From Clostridia bacterium (GTDB taxonomy: Bacteria > Bacillota > Clostridia > Oscillospirales > Acutalibacteraceae), in assembly GCA_017517135.1 (NCBI GenBank), contig JAFXAK010000024.1, positions 62,001 through 126,000 of the forward strand: a DNA stretch of 64,000 nucleotides, read 5' to 3'. This document shows positions 46,053-53,598 of the stretch, piece after piece. The position numbers were made by a program, and so were the translations under genes. A model generated the notes under the pieces. The model made no database searches and had not been told where the DNA came from. It saw nothing but the letters and a program-made list of their open reading frames with translations. Within the stretch, counting starts at the first letter, position 1; the number at the start of each line of letters is the position of its first letter.

Positions 46053-46784
46053 TCACTCACTTAATTGCTTAAACAGTTCCTGTCTTACCAAAGCCGACGA
46101 ATACGGCTCGTCCTTGATTTCAAAAAAAGCACTTTTATCTCTTATATCCCACAGATAATGGGCATCGGAGGATATAAGGATTTTTCTTTTTCTTACCTCG
46201 GGATATTTTTCAAGATATTCTTCTTTTTTTTCGGCATCGTGAAATTCTGCACACTTAAAAAGAGGATCGTCGGGAAAAATACCCAGAGTGGAAATAACAC
46301 CGTTTGCTTCCCTATCTATATGAGCAGGATAACAGATTCCCGAATGCTCTCTTACAAAACGGGGAGCATCGTCAATCATAATATCGGTAGCGTTCGGAAG
46401 AAAGCTCTCGTCAACACCGATAACCTCATCATTCTCATCAAGAATCAACTGTTCTCCGAAGATGTCAACTCTGTTGGGAACAAGAATACGGTGCTTGCTC
46501 ACAAAGCAGTCAAACTCCAACGCTGCCTCAAGAAACTCAAACAGGCAAACCAAATGTATATCCTCAGCAGTGGTAAGCTCCATTCCGGCAACGGGAATTA
46601 TTCCGTTTCTTTTTGCCGCTTTAAAGAATGCCGGACAGTTCTTTGCGGAATTATGATCTGTCAGTGCCGCAATATTCAAGCCTGCTAAAACCGCCATACC
46701 GGCGATATTGTTTGGTGTCATATCATTATCACCGCAGGGAGATAAGCAGGAATGAATATGGAAATCATAAAAATACTTATTCAT
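46053..46784 (-). CDS. PHP-domain phosphoesterase (hydrogenase-associated)
   Basis: The 243-residue protein has the metal-binding motifs of the TrpH/YciV-like PHP group: FHIHSCLSPCGDNDM, ALTDHNSAKN, GMELTTAED, the YPAHIDREANG segment and ISSDAHYLWD. The substrate may be a nucleotide or short RNA. It is coded 3 bp after a DRTGG gene in the hydrogenase operon. Confidence 0.9.
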   Translation of the reverse strand: MNKYFYDFHIHSCLSPCGDNDMTPNNIAGMAVLAGLNIAALTDHNSAKNCPAFFKAAKRNGIIPVAGMELTTAEDIHLVCLFEFLEAALEFDCFVSKHRILVPNRVDIFGEQLILDENDEVIGVDESFLPNATDIMIDDAPRFVREHSGICYPAHIDREANGVISTLGIFPDDPLFKCAEFHDAEKKEEYLEKYPEVRKRKILISSDAHYLWDIRDKSAFFEIKDEPYSSALVRQELFKQLSE

Positions 46785-46787
46785 AAA

Positions 46788-47114
46788 TCAAACCGAATCG
46801 GCAATGCGGACAGCAATTTCAAAAGCGGGAAGCTCACTTGAAACAATATTTACGCCTTTTTGTTCGGCTGTTTCGAGTACACCGCTGTCTGCAGATACGC
46901 CTTCAGCCAATATAACCACACTTACATCCGAGAGAGATGCAACTGCAACTATATTGATATTGGACATAATTGTTATCCACGCATTATCCTGAGAAGCGCG
47001 TCCCATAACCCAGCTGAGAAGGTCACCTGTATAACCGCCTGAAACTTCTCTTTCGGGACAAGGCAGACTCAAAGGAGAGAAATTAAACTTTTCAATTATC
47101 TGCTGAACAGTCAC
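46788..47114 (-). CDS. DRTGG-domain protein 2
   Basis: This 108-residue protein is a single small alpha/beta domain of the DRTGG type (VSGGYTGDLLSWVMGRASQDNAW, VAVASLSDVSVVILAEGV). The start is probably GTG 47114, preceded by GGAGAATACAG, and overlaps the sensory-hydrogenase stop by 23 bp. DRTGG domains are often ligand or nucleotide sensing; a second copy lies at 48834. Confidence 0.85.
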   Translation of the reverse strand: MTVQQIIEKFNFSPLSLPCPEREVSGGYTGDLLSWVMGRASQDNAWITIMSNINIVAVASLSDVSVVILAEGVSADSGVLETAEQKGVNIVSSELPAFEIAVRIADSV

Positions 47115-48396
47115 CTGTATTCTCCTTTACTTTTTTACTTTCGTCTGCTTTTTTCTGCTCCAGAACAATACACTTACGGTCTTGTGAAACCAATCCTCTT
47201 ACTATATCCTCTGCAAAAGCTCTGCAGGTAGGAGAACCGCATGCACCGCAATCTATTCCGGGCAAGGTTCTTCTTAATTCCTGAATTTTAGCCATCATAC
47301 GCATTGATTCACCCATATTGTCACTCAACCGCGAAATGGGAGTGTAGCTCGGGAGAGAATCGGTAATATAGTCTATCGGGATATATGCGTTTTCAGTAGG
47401 AACAAAATTCCTTGAAACAGGCAGATACCGTCTTACGGACTGCAAACGGGTTTTTGCAATAAAGGGATTTTCTATTGTCATAACACCGCCCACACAGCCG
47501 CCGATACAGGCATTGAGCTCTACGAATTCAAGCTGAGGAATGTTACCGTTTTCGATTGATTCGAGAATCTGTATACAGTTTTCAATACCGTCTGCAGCAA
47601 GATAGCTGTCATTCAATATTGCGGAGGATTCTCCGCCGCTTGAAGCCCAGCCGATACCTATCATACCCGCCTGAGACGATATCTGCGGAGCATTTTTTCT
47701 TTTGAGAACACCTATAAGCATAAAATAGATATCACTCAAGGAAATAACAACATCAACATTGCTCTTATAATCTCCGTAGCCGTTTCTGATATAGCTTACC
47801 TTTGCGGCACACGGAGAAATGAAAAATACTCCGATATCTGCATCCGTCAATTCGGGATGCTCTTTTTTTGCTTTTTCCTTCGCCAGCATTGCCGCAATTT
47901 CCATCGGCGGCAATATGGGAAGAATATTGTCTTTCAAATATGGAAATCTCAGAGAAATAAGTCTTGAAATAACGGGACAGGCTGAGCTGATAACAGGCTT
48001 TTTGATGCCTTCCGTTTTCAGGAACATTCGGGTATACGACGAAACAAGCTCTGCTGCCTTTGCGACCTCAAAAACATCGTCAAAGCCGATATCAAGAAGT
48101 CCCTGTAAAACATCGTCAACATCCTCAAGTCCGTCAAACTGCCCGAACAAAGCAGGAGCAGGGAGAGCAATTTTCCATTTGTAATCAAGATAATGCTCAA
48201 ACTTACTGCACATTGCTTTTTTTGCATTGTGAGGACACACCCTTATACATTCACCGCAGTCAATACATCTGTCGGTATTTATGTTCGCATGACCGTCCTG
48301 AATCCTTATGGCTTCTGTCGGACAATGTCTTGCACAGGTTGTGCATCCCATACATTTCTCTACATCCAAAACAACAGAGTGTCTGTAGAAATTCAA
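47092..48396 (-). CDS. Sensory-type [FeFe] hydrogenase-like protein (group D-like)
   Basis: The 434-residue protein has two N-terminal [4Fe-4S] sites (CMGCTTCARHCP, CIDCGECIRVCP), an H-cluster-like domain at about 80-370, and a C-terminal Fe-S segment (CGACGSPTCRAFAEDIV). Its H-cluster motifs deviate from catalytic hydrogenases: ISSACPVI, ISPCAAK and NACIGGCVGGVM in place of TSCCPxW, MPCxxKxxE and MACPGGCxxGGG. Such proteins are proposed redox or H2 sensors. It neighbours a DRTGG and an RsbW-like gene. Confidence 0.88.
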   Translation of the reverse strand: MNFYRHSVVLDVEKCMGCTTCARHCPTEAIRIQDGHANINTDRCIDCGECIRVCPHNAKKAMCSKFEHYLDYKWKIALPAPALFGQFDGLEDVDDVLQGLLDIGFDDVFEVAKAAELVSSYTRMFLKTEGIKKPVISSACPVISRLISLRFPYLKDNILPILPPMEIAAMLAKEKAKKEHPELTDADIGVFFISPCAAKVSYIRNGYGDYKSNVDVVISLSDIYFMLIGVLKRKNAPQISSQAGMIGIGWASSGGESSAILNDSYLAADGIENCIQILESIENGNIPQLEFVELNACIGGCVGGVMTIENPFIAKTRLQSVRRYLPVSRNFVPTENAYIPIDYITDSLPSYTPISRLSDNMGESMRMMAKIQELRRTLPGIDCGACGSPTCRAFAEDIVRGLVSQDRKCIVLEQKKADESKKVKENTGDCSADN

Positions 48397-48411
48397 TTCA
48401 TCACCCTATTT

Positions 48412-48837
48412 TCATTTAAGGTATACGCACATTGTTATTGTTGTTCCCTTTCCGACCTCAGACTCAATTGTCATTTCGTCGGTATAGCGTTTCATATTGG
48501 GAAGTCCCATTCCCGCACCGAAACCGAGAGAACGAACATTATCGGTTGCTGTTGAATAGCCCTCTGTCATAGCAAGCTCAATATCTTTAATTCCGGGGCC
48601 TGTGTCCGCAAGAATTATAACGATACGGTCTTCGTAAACATTAACATCGGCAACTCCGCCGCCTGCATGAATAACCATATTGATTTCGCCTTCATACATT
48701 GCAATGGAAACCTGACGGATAATCTCAGGGGGTAAGCCGAGCTCACGGAGATTTTTCTTGACCTGTACCGAAGCCTGACCTGCCGAAACAAAATTTTCGC
48801 CATCAACATCAAAATGAAAATTCAAAAATTCACTCAT
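48412..48837 (-). CDS. RsbW-like anti-sigma/serine kinase ATPase
   Basis: The 141-residue protein is a GHKL ATPase of the anti-sigma regulatory-factor type with AMYEGEINMVIHA (N box), ADTGPGIKD (G1), and GFGAGMGLPNMKRYTD (G2). It could phosphorylate or sequester a partner, perhaps the DRTGG or hydrogenase-like protein beside it. Start ATG 48837 overlaps the upstream DRTGG stop as ATGA; the frame to 48882 is rejected. Confidence 0.88.
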   Translation of the reverse strand: MSEFLNFHFDVDGENFVSAGQASVQVKKNLRELGLPPEIIRQVSIAMYEGEINMVIHAGGGVADVNVYEDRIVIILADTGPGIKDIELAMTEGYSTATDNVRSLGFGAGMGLPNMKRYTDEMTIESEVGKGTTITMCVYLK

Positions 48838-49184
48838 AACTCTTTTGCTACACCAAGGCCGCTGCTGTACAGCGTACCGCACGCTTCATACATCCGCTTA
48901 TTAGTGGTAAGCACAACAAGTCCGCATTCTTCAGCGATTGCTATCATTTCAGCCGTGGGGCGTTTTGAACGGACAAATACAATGCAAACCATATCCATCA
49001 TCTGTGCTGTTCTTATAACCTGTGAATTGACAAGCCCTGTGAGCAGAACAGCCTGATCTTTTACATAAGCGAGAACATCACTCATCATATCGCTTCCGCA
49101 AGCGGAATGGACATCATTTTCAATAAGTGCTTCACCGCATAAAACTTCGGCATTAAGAAGTTCTTTAATGGTACTTATTTTCAT
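48834..49184 (-). CDS. DRTGG-domain protein 1
   Basis: The 116-residue protein is a second DRTGG-type domain (CGSDMMSDVLAYVKDQAVLLTGLVNSQVI, MVCIVFVRSKRPTAEMI), a paralogue of the protein at 46788. It lies 33 bp after the NuoE-type gene and its stop overlaps the RsbW-like start (ATGA), pointing to coupled translation. Confidence 0.85.
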   Translation of the reverse strand: MKISTIKELLNAEVLCGEALIENDVHSACGSDMMSDVLAYVKDQAVLLTGLVNSQVIRTAQMMDMVCIVFVRSKRPTAEMIAIAEECGLVVLTTNKRMYEACGTLYSSGLGVAKEL

Positions 49185-49217
49185 AGTGATTAATCCTTTG
49201 TGATTAAAATGAGTTTT

Positions 49218-49712
49218 TTATTCGTACTTAGCAAGAATACCGGGAATCATATCGGGAGTAAGTCTGCCGTAAACATCCTCGTTGATGGTTAATACGGGAG
49301 CAAGACCGCAAGCACCGATACAACGGCAAGCCTCTACTGAGAACTTTTCGTCGGGTGTGCATTCGCCTGCTTCAACACCGAGACATTCACAAATTTTGTC
49401 AAGAAGCTGTGCTGAGCCCTTAACATAACAAGCGGTGCCCAAACATACTGAGATATTGTACTTTCCCTTGGGAGAAAGTGCAAACTGAGCATAGAATGTT
49501 GCAACACCGTAAACTTTCTCAACAGGAACATCAAGACCTTCTGCTATCTTACACTGTACTTCATAAGGAAGGTAACCGTAAATAGCCTGAGCCTCCTGCA
49601 TTACTGCCATAAGATTGCTCTTATCGCCGTTTGCTTTAGCGATTACTGCCTGAAGCTGTGCTTCCTGTTCAGGTGTTCCCTTAAAGGGAAGATTGCTGAT
49701 TTTTTTCTGCAT
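49218..49712 (-). CDS. NuoE-type [2Fe-2S] subunit of [FeFe] hydrogenase
   Basis: The 164-residue protein is the small thioredoxin-like electron carrier (HydC/HndA): helical N-terminus with AQAIYGYLPYEVQCKIAEGL, then the four-cysteine [2Fe-2S] set in VCLGTACYVKG and EACRCIGACGLAPV. It opens the hydrogenase operon. ATG 49712 has a GGAGG ribosome site; the frame to 49775 is not needed. Upstream lie a sigma-A promoter and a Rex box. Confidence 0.94.
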   Translation of the reverse strand: MQKKISNLPFKGTPEQEAQLQAVIAKANGDKSNLMAVMQEAQAIYGYLPYEVQCKIAEGLDVPVEKVYGVATFYAQFALSPKGKYNISVCLGTACYVKGSAQLLDKICECLGVEAGECTPDEKFSVEACRCIGACGLAPVLTINEDVYGRLTPDMIPGILAKYE

Positions 49713-49784
49713 TCTTTGTTTTCCTCCAATCGTTTTAACAAACAATTTATAAACCAAGTGACGGCATATAGCCATTCAAAGTGA

Positions 49785-49813
49785 ATTATAGCACATTATT
49801 TTTCAATAGTCTA
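49785..49813 (-). promoter_or_regulatory. Promoter of the hydrogenase operon
   Basis: TAGACT (49813-49808) and TATAAT (49790-49785) are 17 bp apart on the minus strand; the Rex box lies 27 bp further upstream. Confidence 0.65.
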
Positions 49814-49840
49814 TAGTTTAAATAATAAAAAACGATAAAA

Positions 49841-49858
49841 ATGTTAAAAAAATAACAA
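49841..49858. promoter_or_regulatory. Rex operator (NADH/NAD-responsive)
   Basis: The minus strand reads TTGTTATTTTTTTAACAT, matching the clostridial Rex pattern TTGTTA-N6-TAACAA with one mismatch in the twelve arm bases. It is 9 bp upstream of the pduL -35 box and upstream of the hydrogenase promoter. Rex represses fermentative genes when NADH/NAD is low. Confidence 0.7.
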
Positions 49859-49867
49859 TATTTTTAC

Positions 49868-49896
49868 TTGTATATTTGCGATGTTAGTTATATAAT
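49868..49896 (+). promoter_or_regulatory. Sigma-A promoter of pduL
   Basis: TTGTAT (49868-49873) and TATAAT (49891-49896) are 17 bp apart, next to the Rex box. Confidence 0.7.
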
Positions 49897-49927
49897 GTAA
49901 AGGATGAAATTTTTGGAGGTAAAAATC

Positions 49928-50503
49928 ATGGATAAAAAAGTTCTTATCGAAACATCTGCAAGACATGTTCATGTCAGCGCTCAGGACCTTGCCGTTCTTT
50001 TCGGTGAAGGCTATGAGCTTACAAAGAAAAAGGATCTTTCACAGCCCGGTCAGTATGCTTGTGAAGAAAGAGTTGCAGTTGTAGGTGCAAAGGGCTCCTT
50101 CCCTGCTGTTTCAATTCTCGGTCCCGTCCGCAAGGATACTCAGGTTGAAATTTCCGCTTCCGATGCCCGTTCAATCGGTGTTACAGCTCCCGTAAGAGAA
50201 TCAGGCGACATTGCAGGCAGCGGTGCTTGCAAGCTCGTTGGTCCCAAGGGTGAGGTTGAAATTTCCGAGGGTGTTATAGTTGCTAAAAGACACATTCATA
50301 TGACAACTGCTGATGCAGCAGAATTCGGCCTTGTTGATAAGCAGGTTGTAAGCGTTAAAATTGATTCAGCAGAACGCTCACTCGTTTTCGGTGATGTTGT
50401 TGTAAGAGTTAATGATGCTTTTGCACTCGCTATGCATATTGATACAGACGAATCAAACGCTGTTCTTGCTCCCGCAGGAGTTACAGGCGAAATCATCAAA
50501 TAA
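49928..50503 (+). CDS. pduL: PduL-type phosphate acyltransferase
   Basis: PduL interconverts acetyl- or propanoyl-CoA and the acyl phosphate; in organisms lacking Pta it supplies acetate kinase. The 191-residue protein has the two metal-binding motifs SARHVHVSAQDL and AKRHIHMTTADA, and the core FPAVSILGPVRKDTQVEIS. ATG 49928 follows GGAGG closely; the upstream M at 49904 is rejected. No microcompartment shell gene or encapsulation peptide is seen, so it is likely the metabolic rather than the compartment form. A bidirectional terminator follows. Confidence 0.93.
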   Translation: MDKKVLIETSARHVHVSAQDLAVLFGEGYELTKKKDLSQPGQYACEERVAVVGAKGSFPAVSILGPVRKDTQVEISASDARSIGVTAPVRESGDIAGSGACKLVGPKGEVEISEGVIVAKRHIHMTTADAAEFGLVDKQVVSVKIDSAERSLVFGDVVVRVNDAFALAMHIDTDESNAVLAPAGVTGEIIK

Positions 50504-50523
50504 GAACTCATAGAAAATATGTT

Positions 50524-50565
50524 AAAAAAGCTGTGGTTACCGTAAAAAGTAACCACAGCTTTTTT
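50524..50565. terminator. Bidirectional terminator between pduL and the antiporter
   Basis: A perfect 17-bp stem around AAGCTGTGGTTAC/GTAACCACAGCTT with T runs on both strands separates two convergent genes. Confidence 0.9.
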
Positions 50566-50574
50566 ATTTACTGT

Positions 50575-51846
50575 TTAAGAATTTTTTGCAACATCACGGG
50601 CGCTGACTGCACCTTCGGGCTTGATTTCTCCTGCTTTGAGAAGAACAGTCTTTGTAAGATACGGGCCTACGATTTCATATATGAGAACGGCAAAAAGAGT
50701 TATGTTTGCAACAATCGCACCCTCTGCACCGAGAGTTTCTGCTTTAATTGCCATTCCCAAGGCTACACCCGCCTGAGGGAAAAGTGTTACACCCAGATAT
50801 TTAACAATATTAGGGTCACAGTTTGTCATTTTTGAACTGAATCTTGCACCCAGATATTTACCCGCACATCTGCTGAGAATATAAATCAAACCGATTAAAA
50901 CAATAGTTATATCCTTGAATGTTGAAAGCTCCAATTCTGCGCCGCTGATAACAAAGAATAAAATAAATAACGGTGCGGTCCAACGGTCAAGTCTGTCCAT
51001 AAGCTCTTCCGAGAAATCGCATATATTGCAAAATACGGTACCGAGCATCATACATACGAGAAGCGAAGAAAATGCAATATGCACTCCTCCGACATTAAAT
51101 TCAAGCATAGACAATGCAACCGTAAGGAAAACGAATGCAACGGACATTGCAAGTCGCTTTGAGCGTGAATGGAAAAATCTCTCAAAGAAGCTGAAAACAT
51201 ATCCCATAACCGCACCGAGAGCTATTGATAAAACAACCTCCAATACAGGCTCAAGCACAACGGAAAGTATATCCACTTTTCCGAGAATCAGAGCCTTTGC
51301 AACACCGAAGGACACAGCAAACAGCACAAGACCTACAGCGTCGTCAAGTGCGACTATAGGCAAAAGAATTTTTGTTATGGGACCTTTTGCCTTATACTGA
51401 CGGACAACCATAAGCGTTGCCGCAGGAGCTGTTGCGGATGCAACCGCACCTAAGATTATAGCGGCGGGTAAAGAGAGCTTATCGGGGAAGATAAAATGAA
51501 TACCGATAAGAACGGCATCAACCAACAAGGTAGTTACAACAGCCTGTAAAATACCGATTATTGTTGCCTGCTTACCTATCTGTTTAAGCTGCGACAAACG
51601 GAATTCGTTACCGATTAAAAAGGCAATAAAGCCGAGGGCAACATCGGATATTATCCCGTAATATTCAACATTCTCTTTGCTTATAAAGCCTAATCCCTCT
51701 ACCCCGAAAGAGCCGAGCAGATAAGGTCCTATAAGTATACCTGCAATAAGATATGCGGTAACTGCGGGTAATTGAAGCTTTTTGGCAAGACGGGACAAAA
51801 GAAGTCCCGCAAACAATGCTATTGACAAACAAAGCAATATTTCCAT
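50575..51846 (-). CDS. Monovalent cation:proton antiporter, CPA2/KefB-like
   Basis: The 423-residue protein is an integral membrane antiporter with about 12 helices. It starts LCLSIALFAGLLLSRLAKKLQLPAVTAYLIAGILIGPYL and has the CPA2 Na+/H+-exchange core with DDAVGLVLFA and FPQAGVALGMAIKAETLG. There is no C-terminal RCK or TrkA-N domain, unlike KefB/C. GGAGG precedes ATG 51846 and its own promoter lies upstream. Confidence 0.9.
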   Translation of the reverse strand: MEILLCLSIALFAGLLLSRLAKKLQLPAVTAYLIAGILIGPYLLGSFGVEGLGFISKENVEYYGIISDVALGFIAFLIGNEFRLSQLKQIGKQATIIGILQAVVTTLLVDAVLIGIHFIFPDKLSLPAAIILGAVASATAPAATLMVVRQYKAKGPITKILLPIVALDDAVGLVLFAVSFGVAKALILGKVDILSVVLEPVLEVVLSIALGAVMGYVFSFFERFFHSRSKRLAMSVAFVFLTVALSMLEFNVGGVHIAFSSLLVCMMLGTVFCNICDFSEELMDRLDRWTAPLFILFFVISGAELELSTFKDITIVLIGLIYILSRCAGKYLGARFSSKMTNCDPNIVKYLGVTLFPQAGVALGMAIKAETLGAEGAIVANITLFAVLIYEIVGPYLTKTVLLKAGEIKPEGAVSARDVAKNS

Positions 51847-51897
51847 ATTAATCCTCCGAGCGTGAAATAATCCTAATTATGTTTTTATCGGCTTATA

Positions 51898-51926
51898 ATT
51901 ATAATCTTAAATTATATGAAAATCAA
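51898..51926 (-). promoter_or_regulatory. Promoter of the antiporter gene
   Basis: TTGATT (51926-51921) and TATAAT (51903-51898) are 17 bp apart on the minus strand. Confidence 0.7.
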
Positions 51927-51954
51927 CAACTATTTTTAATTTCTGACAAAAAAA

Positions 51955-51976
51955 GAAACGGCAAAAAAGCCGTTTC
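51955..51976 (-). terminator. Terminator after the small hydrophobic peptide gene
   Basis: A perfect 8-bp stem GAAACGGC/GCCGTTTC is followed on the minus strand by a run of T residues. Confidence 0.85.
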
Positions 51977-51990
51977 ATAAATACAGAATC

Positions 51991-52149
51991 TTATGCCGCT
52001 GCTTCGGGGGCATCTGCTGTTTCCTGCTCTGAGGGAGTTGTGACATCAATACCGAAATATGAGCAGAAAATTGTAAATACACGGTCAAAAAGATTGATTA
52101 TGTATGACAATGTGGGAAGCATACTGTTTAATACACCGGAAATATCCAT
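51991..52149 (-). CDS. Small amphipathic peptide with acidic tail
   Basis: The short peptide has 52 residues from ATG 52149, whose GGTGAAA is the only plausible ribosome site (a longer frame reaches 52185). It has a hydrophobic/amphipathic stretch (SMLPTLSYIINLFDRVFTIFCSYFG within limits) and a Glu/Ala-rich end. The stretch recalls the C-terminal tail of the exported metallophosphoesterase (13323-14504). I do not recognise a family. A clean terminator follows, supporting it as a real transcript. Confidence 0.6.
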   Translation of the reverse strand: MDISGVLNSMLPTLSYIINLFDRVFTIFCSYFGIDVTTPSEQETADAPEAAA

Positions 52150-52250
52150 ATTTTCACCATTCAATATAAAAATATTGCCTTTCATTTTTTTTATTACTTA
52201 CTGTAAGAATATTTTAACATAAATGTGAGAAAAAAGCAACATAAAAATAA

Positions 52251-53579
52251 TCAAGCCTGTGTCTGACTTTCCTGCTCTTCGACAGTTGTTGTTTCAGCCT
52301 GAGTTGTGCCTTCATTTTCAACAGTTGTTGCTTCGGCAGTTGTTGTTTCTTCCTGCGTTGTGCTTTCTTCGGATTTAAGTGTTGTTGTTTCTTTTTCAAC
52401 AGGCTTAGTTGTGGTCTCTGCTACGGGCTTTTTTGTTGTTGTCTCTGTAACAGGCTTTCTTGTTGTGGTTTCGGGTGCACGGGTTGTTGTTACAACCGAG
52501 CCGGAAGAAGCCTGTGTTGACTTACGGGTAGTGCTTTCTGCTTCGGTGGTTGTTTCATCAGCCGTGCTCTCGTCATCGGTTGTTTCTTCAGTTGTTTCTT
52601 CTGTGGTTTCCTCAGTTGTTTCTTCGGTTGATTCTTCAGTTTCTTCAGCAACCGGCCGTGAATCCTCAGGTAAATCAATAACGGTTTTAAGATAGCGGCC
52701 GATAAAAACACCCACAACGAAAAGAACAACAACAAGCACTGCAGTTATCGCAAAAACTGCTACCTTTGAAGCAATTGCGTTCTTTGGTGCCTTTACATTA
52801 CTGTCTTCTTTAATTTCATTTGCAACAGATGTGTTTTCCGATGTAACGGGAGCGGCAACCGAATTTTCCTCGGTAGCTGCTGCGGGAGCTGCAACGGGTG
52901 CTTCTTCAGCCTTGTATACTTTAAGAACAAAAGCACCTGCATTAAGCTCGCTGTTAACCTTTGCCAACAGAAGCTTTACCGCAACCTTTGTGTTACCCGC
53001 ACATTGCTTACAGATTTCTTCAAGCAATTCATTGTTGAGAGCACCTGCAACATTTTCGTCAAGCAGGAAAAACAAATCTCCGTCCTTCACATCAGAAAAT
53101 CTGCAGCTGCCGTGCTGAGACATAGCATCCGAATGATCTTCAAGCATAGGATCAACAAAATACAGCTTTTCTTCGGAGTATCTGAAGCATTTAACTGAGC
53201 CTGTCTGAGAAATAACAGCTTCCTTTTCATCTGCATAAAACAGAGCACAGGAAAAGGCAGATGAATTATGCCCCATCTCGGTCAAAGCACCTGTTATATC
53301 CTTGAAGAAATCAGCAAAGCTATTCTGAACATCGGCAGAATCAGATAAGAATTCTCCGCTACGCTCGTTCAAAGAAACAACGGCAGCATCGGCACAGCTT
53401 TCCACCGGTGCACAGGCAAGTGCAAAAAATGATTTTCCCGAAACTGTACCCGCACCCTTATATCCGTTTGCAGATACCTCGCGAGGGAGAACCTTTTTGT
53501 TGATATTGATACTGTCAGAATTGAACTGTGCAGCAGTACCCTTACGGGTAATAACTGCAGCCTCTACTTTAAAAGACAT
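52251..53579 (-). CDS. Membrane protein with degenerate PP2C-like domain and Thr-rich tail
   Basis: Residues 1-225 resemble a PPM/PP2C phosphatase in length and order (GTAAQFNSDSI in place of the NED motif, FFLLDENVAGAL in place of SDGL). The metal-binding DG-rich loop and the final DN motif are missing (ALACAPVESCADAAV, NAGAFVLKVY), so catalysis is unlikely. A single membrane helix lies at about 273-294. Residues 310-442 are outside and full of Thr, Glu and Ser repeats (TEETTEETTEE type). The arrangement, cytoplasmic domain and extracytoplasmic low-complexity tail, would suit a signalling or envelope sensor. It is 19 bp after folC. Confidence 0.75.
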   Translation of the reverse strand: MSFKVEAAVITRKGTAAQFNSDSININKKVLPREVSANGYKGAGTVSGKSFFALACAPVESCADAAVVSLNERSGEFLSDSADVQNSFADFFKDITGALTEMGHNSSAFSCALFYADEKEAVISQTGSVKCFRYSEEKLYFVDPMLEDHSDAMSQHGSCRFSDVKDGDLFFLLDENVAGALNNELLEEICKQCAGNTKVAVKLLLAKVNSELNAGAFVLKVYKAEEAPVAAPAAATEENSVAAPVTSENTSVANEIKEDSNVKAPKNAIASKVAVFAITAVLVVVLFVVGVFIGRYLKTVIDLPEDSRPVAEETEESTEETTEETTEETTEETTDDESTADETTTEAESTTRKSTQASSGSVVTTTRAPETTTRKPVTETTTKKPVAETTTKPVEKETTTLKSEESTTQEETTTAEATTVENEGTTQAETTTVEEQESQTQA

Positions 53580-53598
53580 TACAATGCCTCCTTATTTT

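Noticed and set aside
46065-46688. Plus-strand reading frame (207 codons)
   Set aside because: It is antisense to the PHP gene, whose metal motifs are intact.
52306-52695. Low-complexity DNA looking like a short tandem repeat array
   Set aside because: It is the coding sequence of the Thr/Glu-rich tail of the pseudo-PP2C protein, with no constant repeat unit or spacer as in CRISPR.
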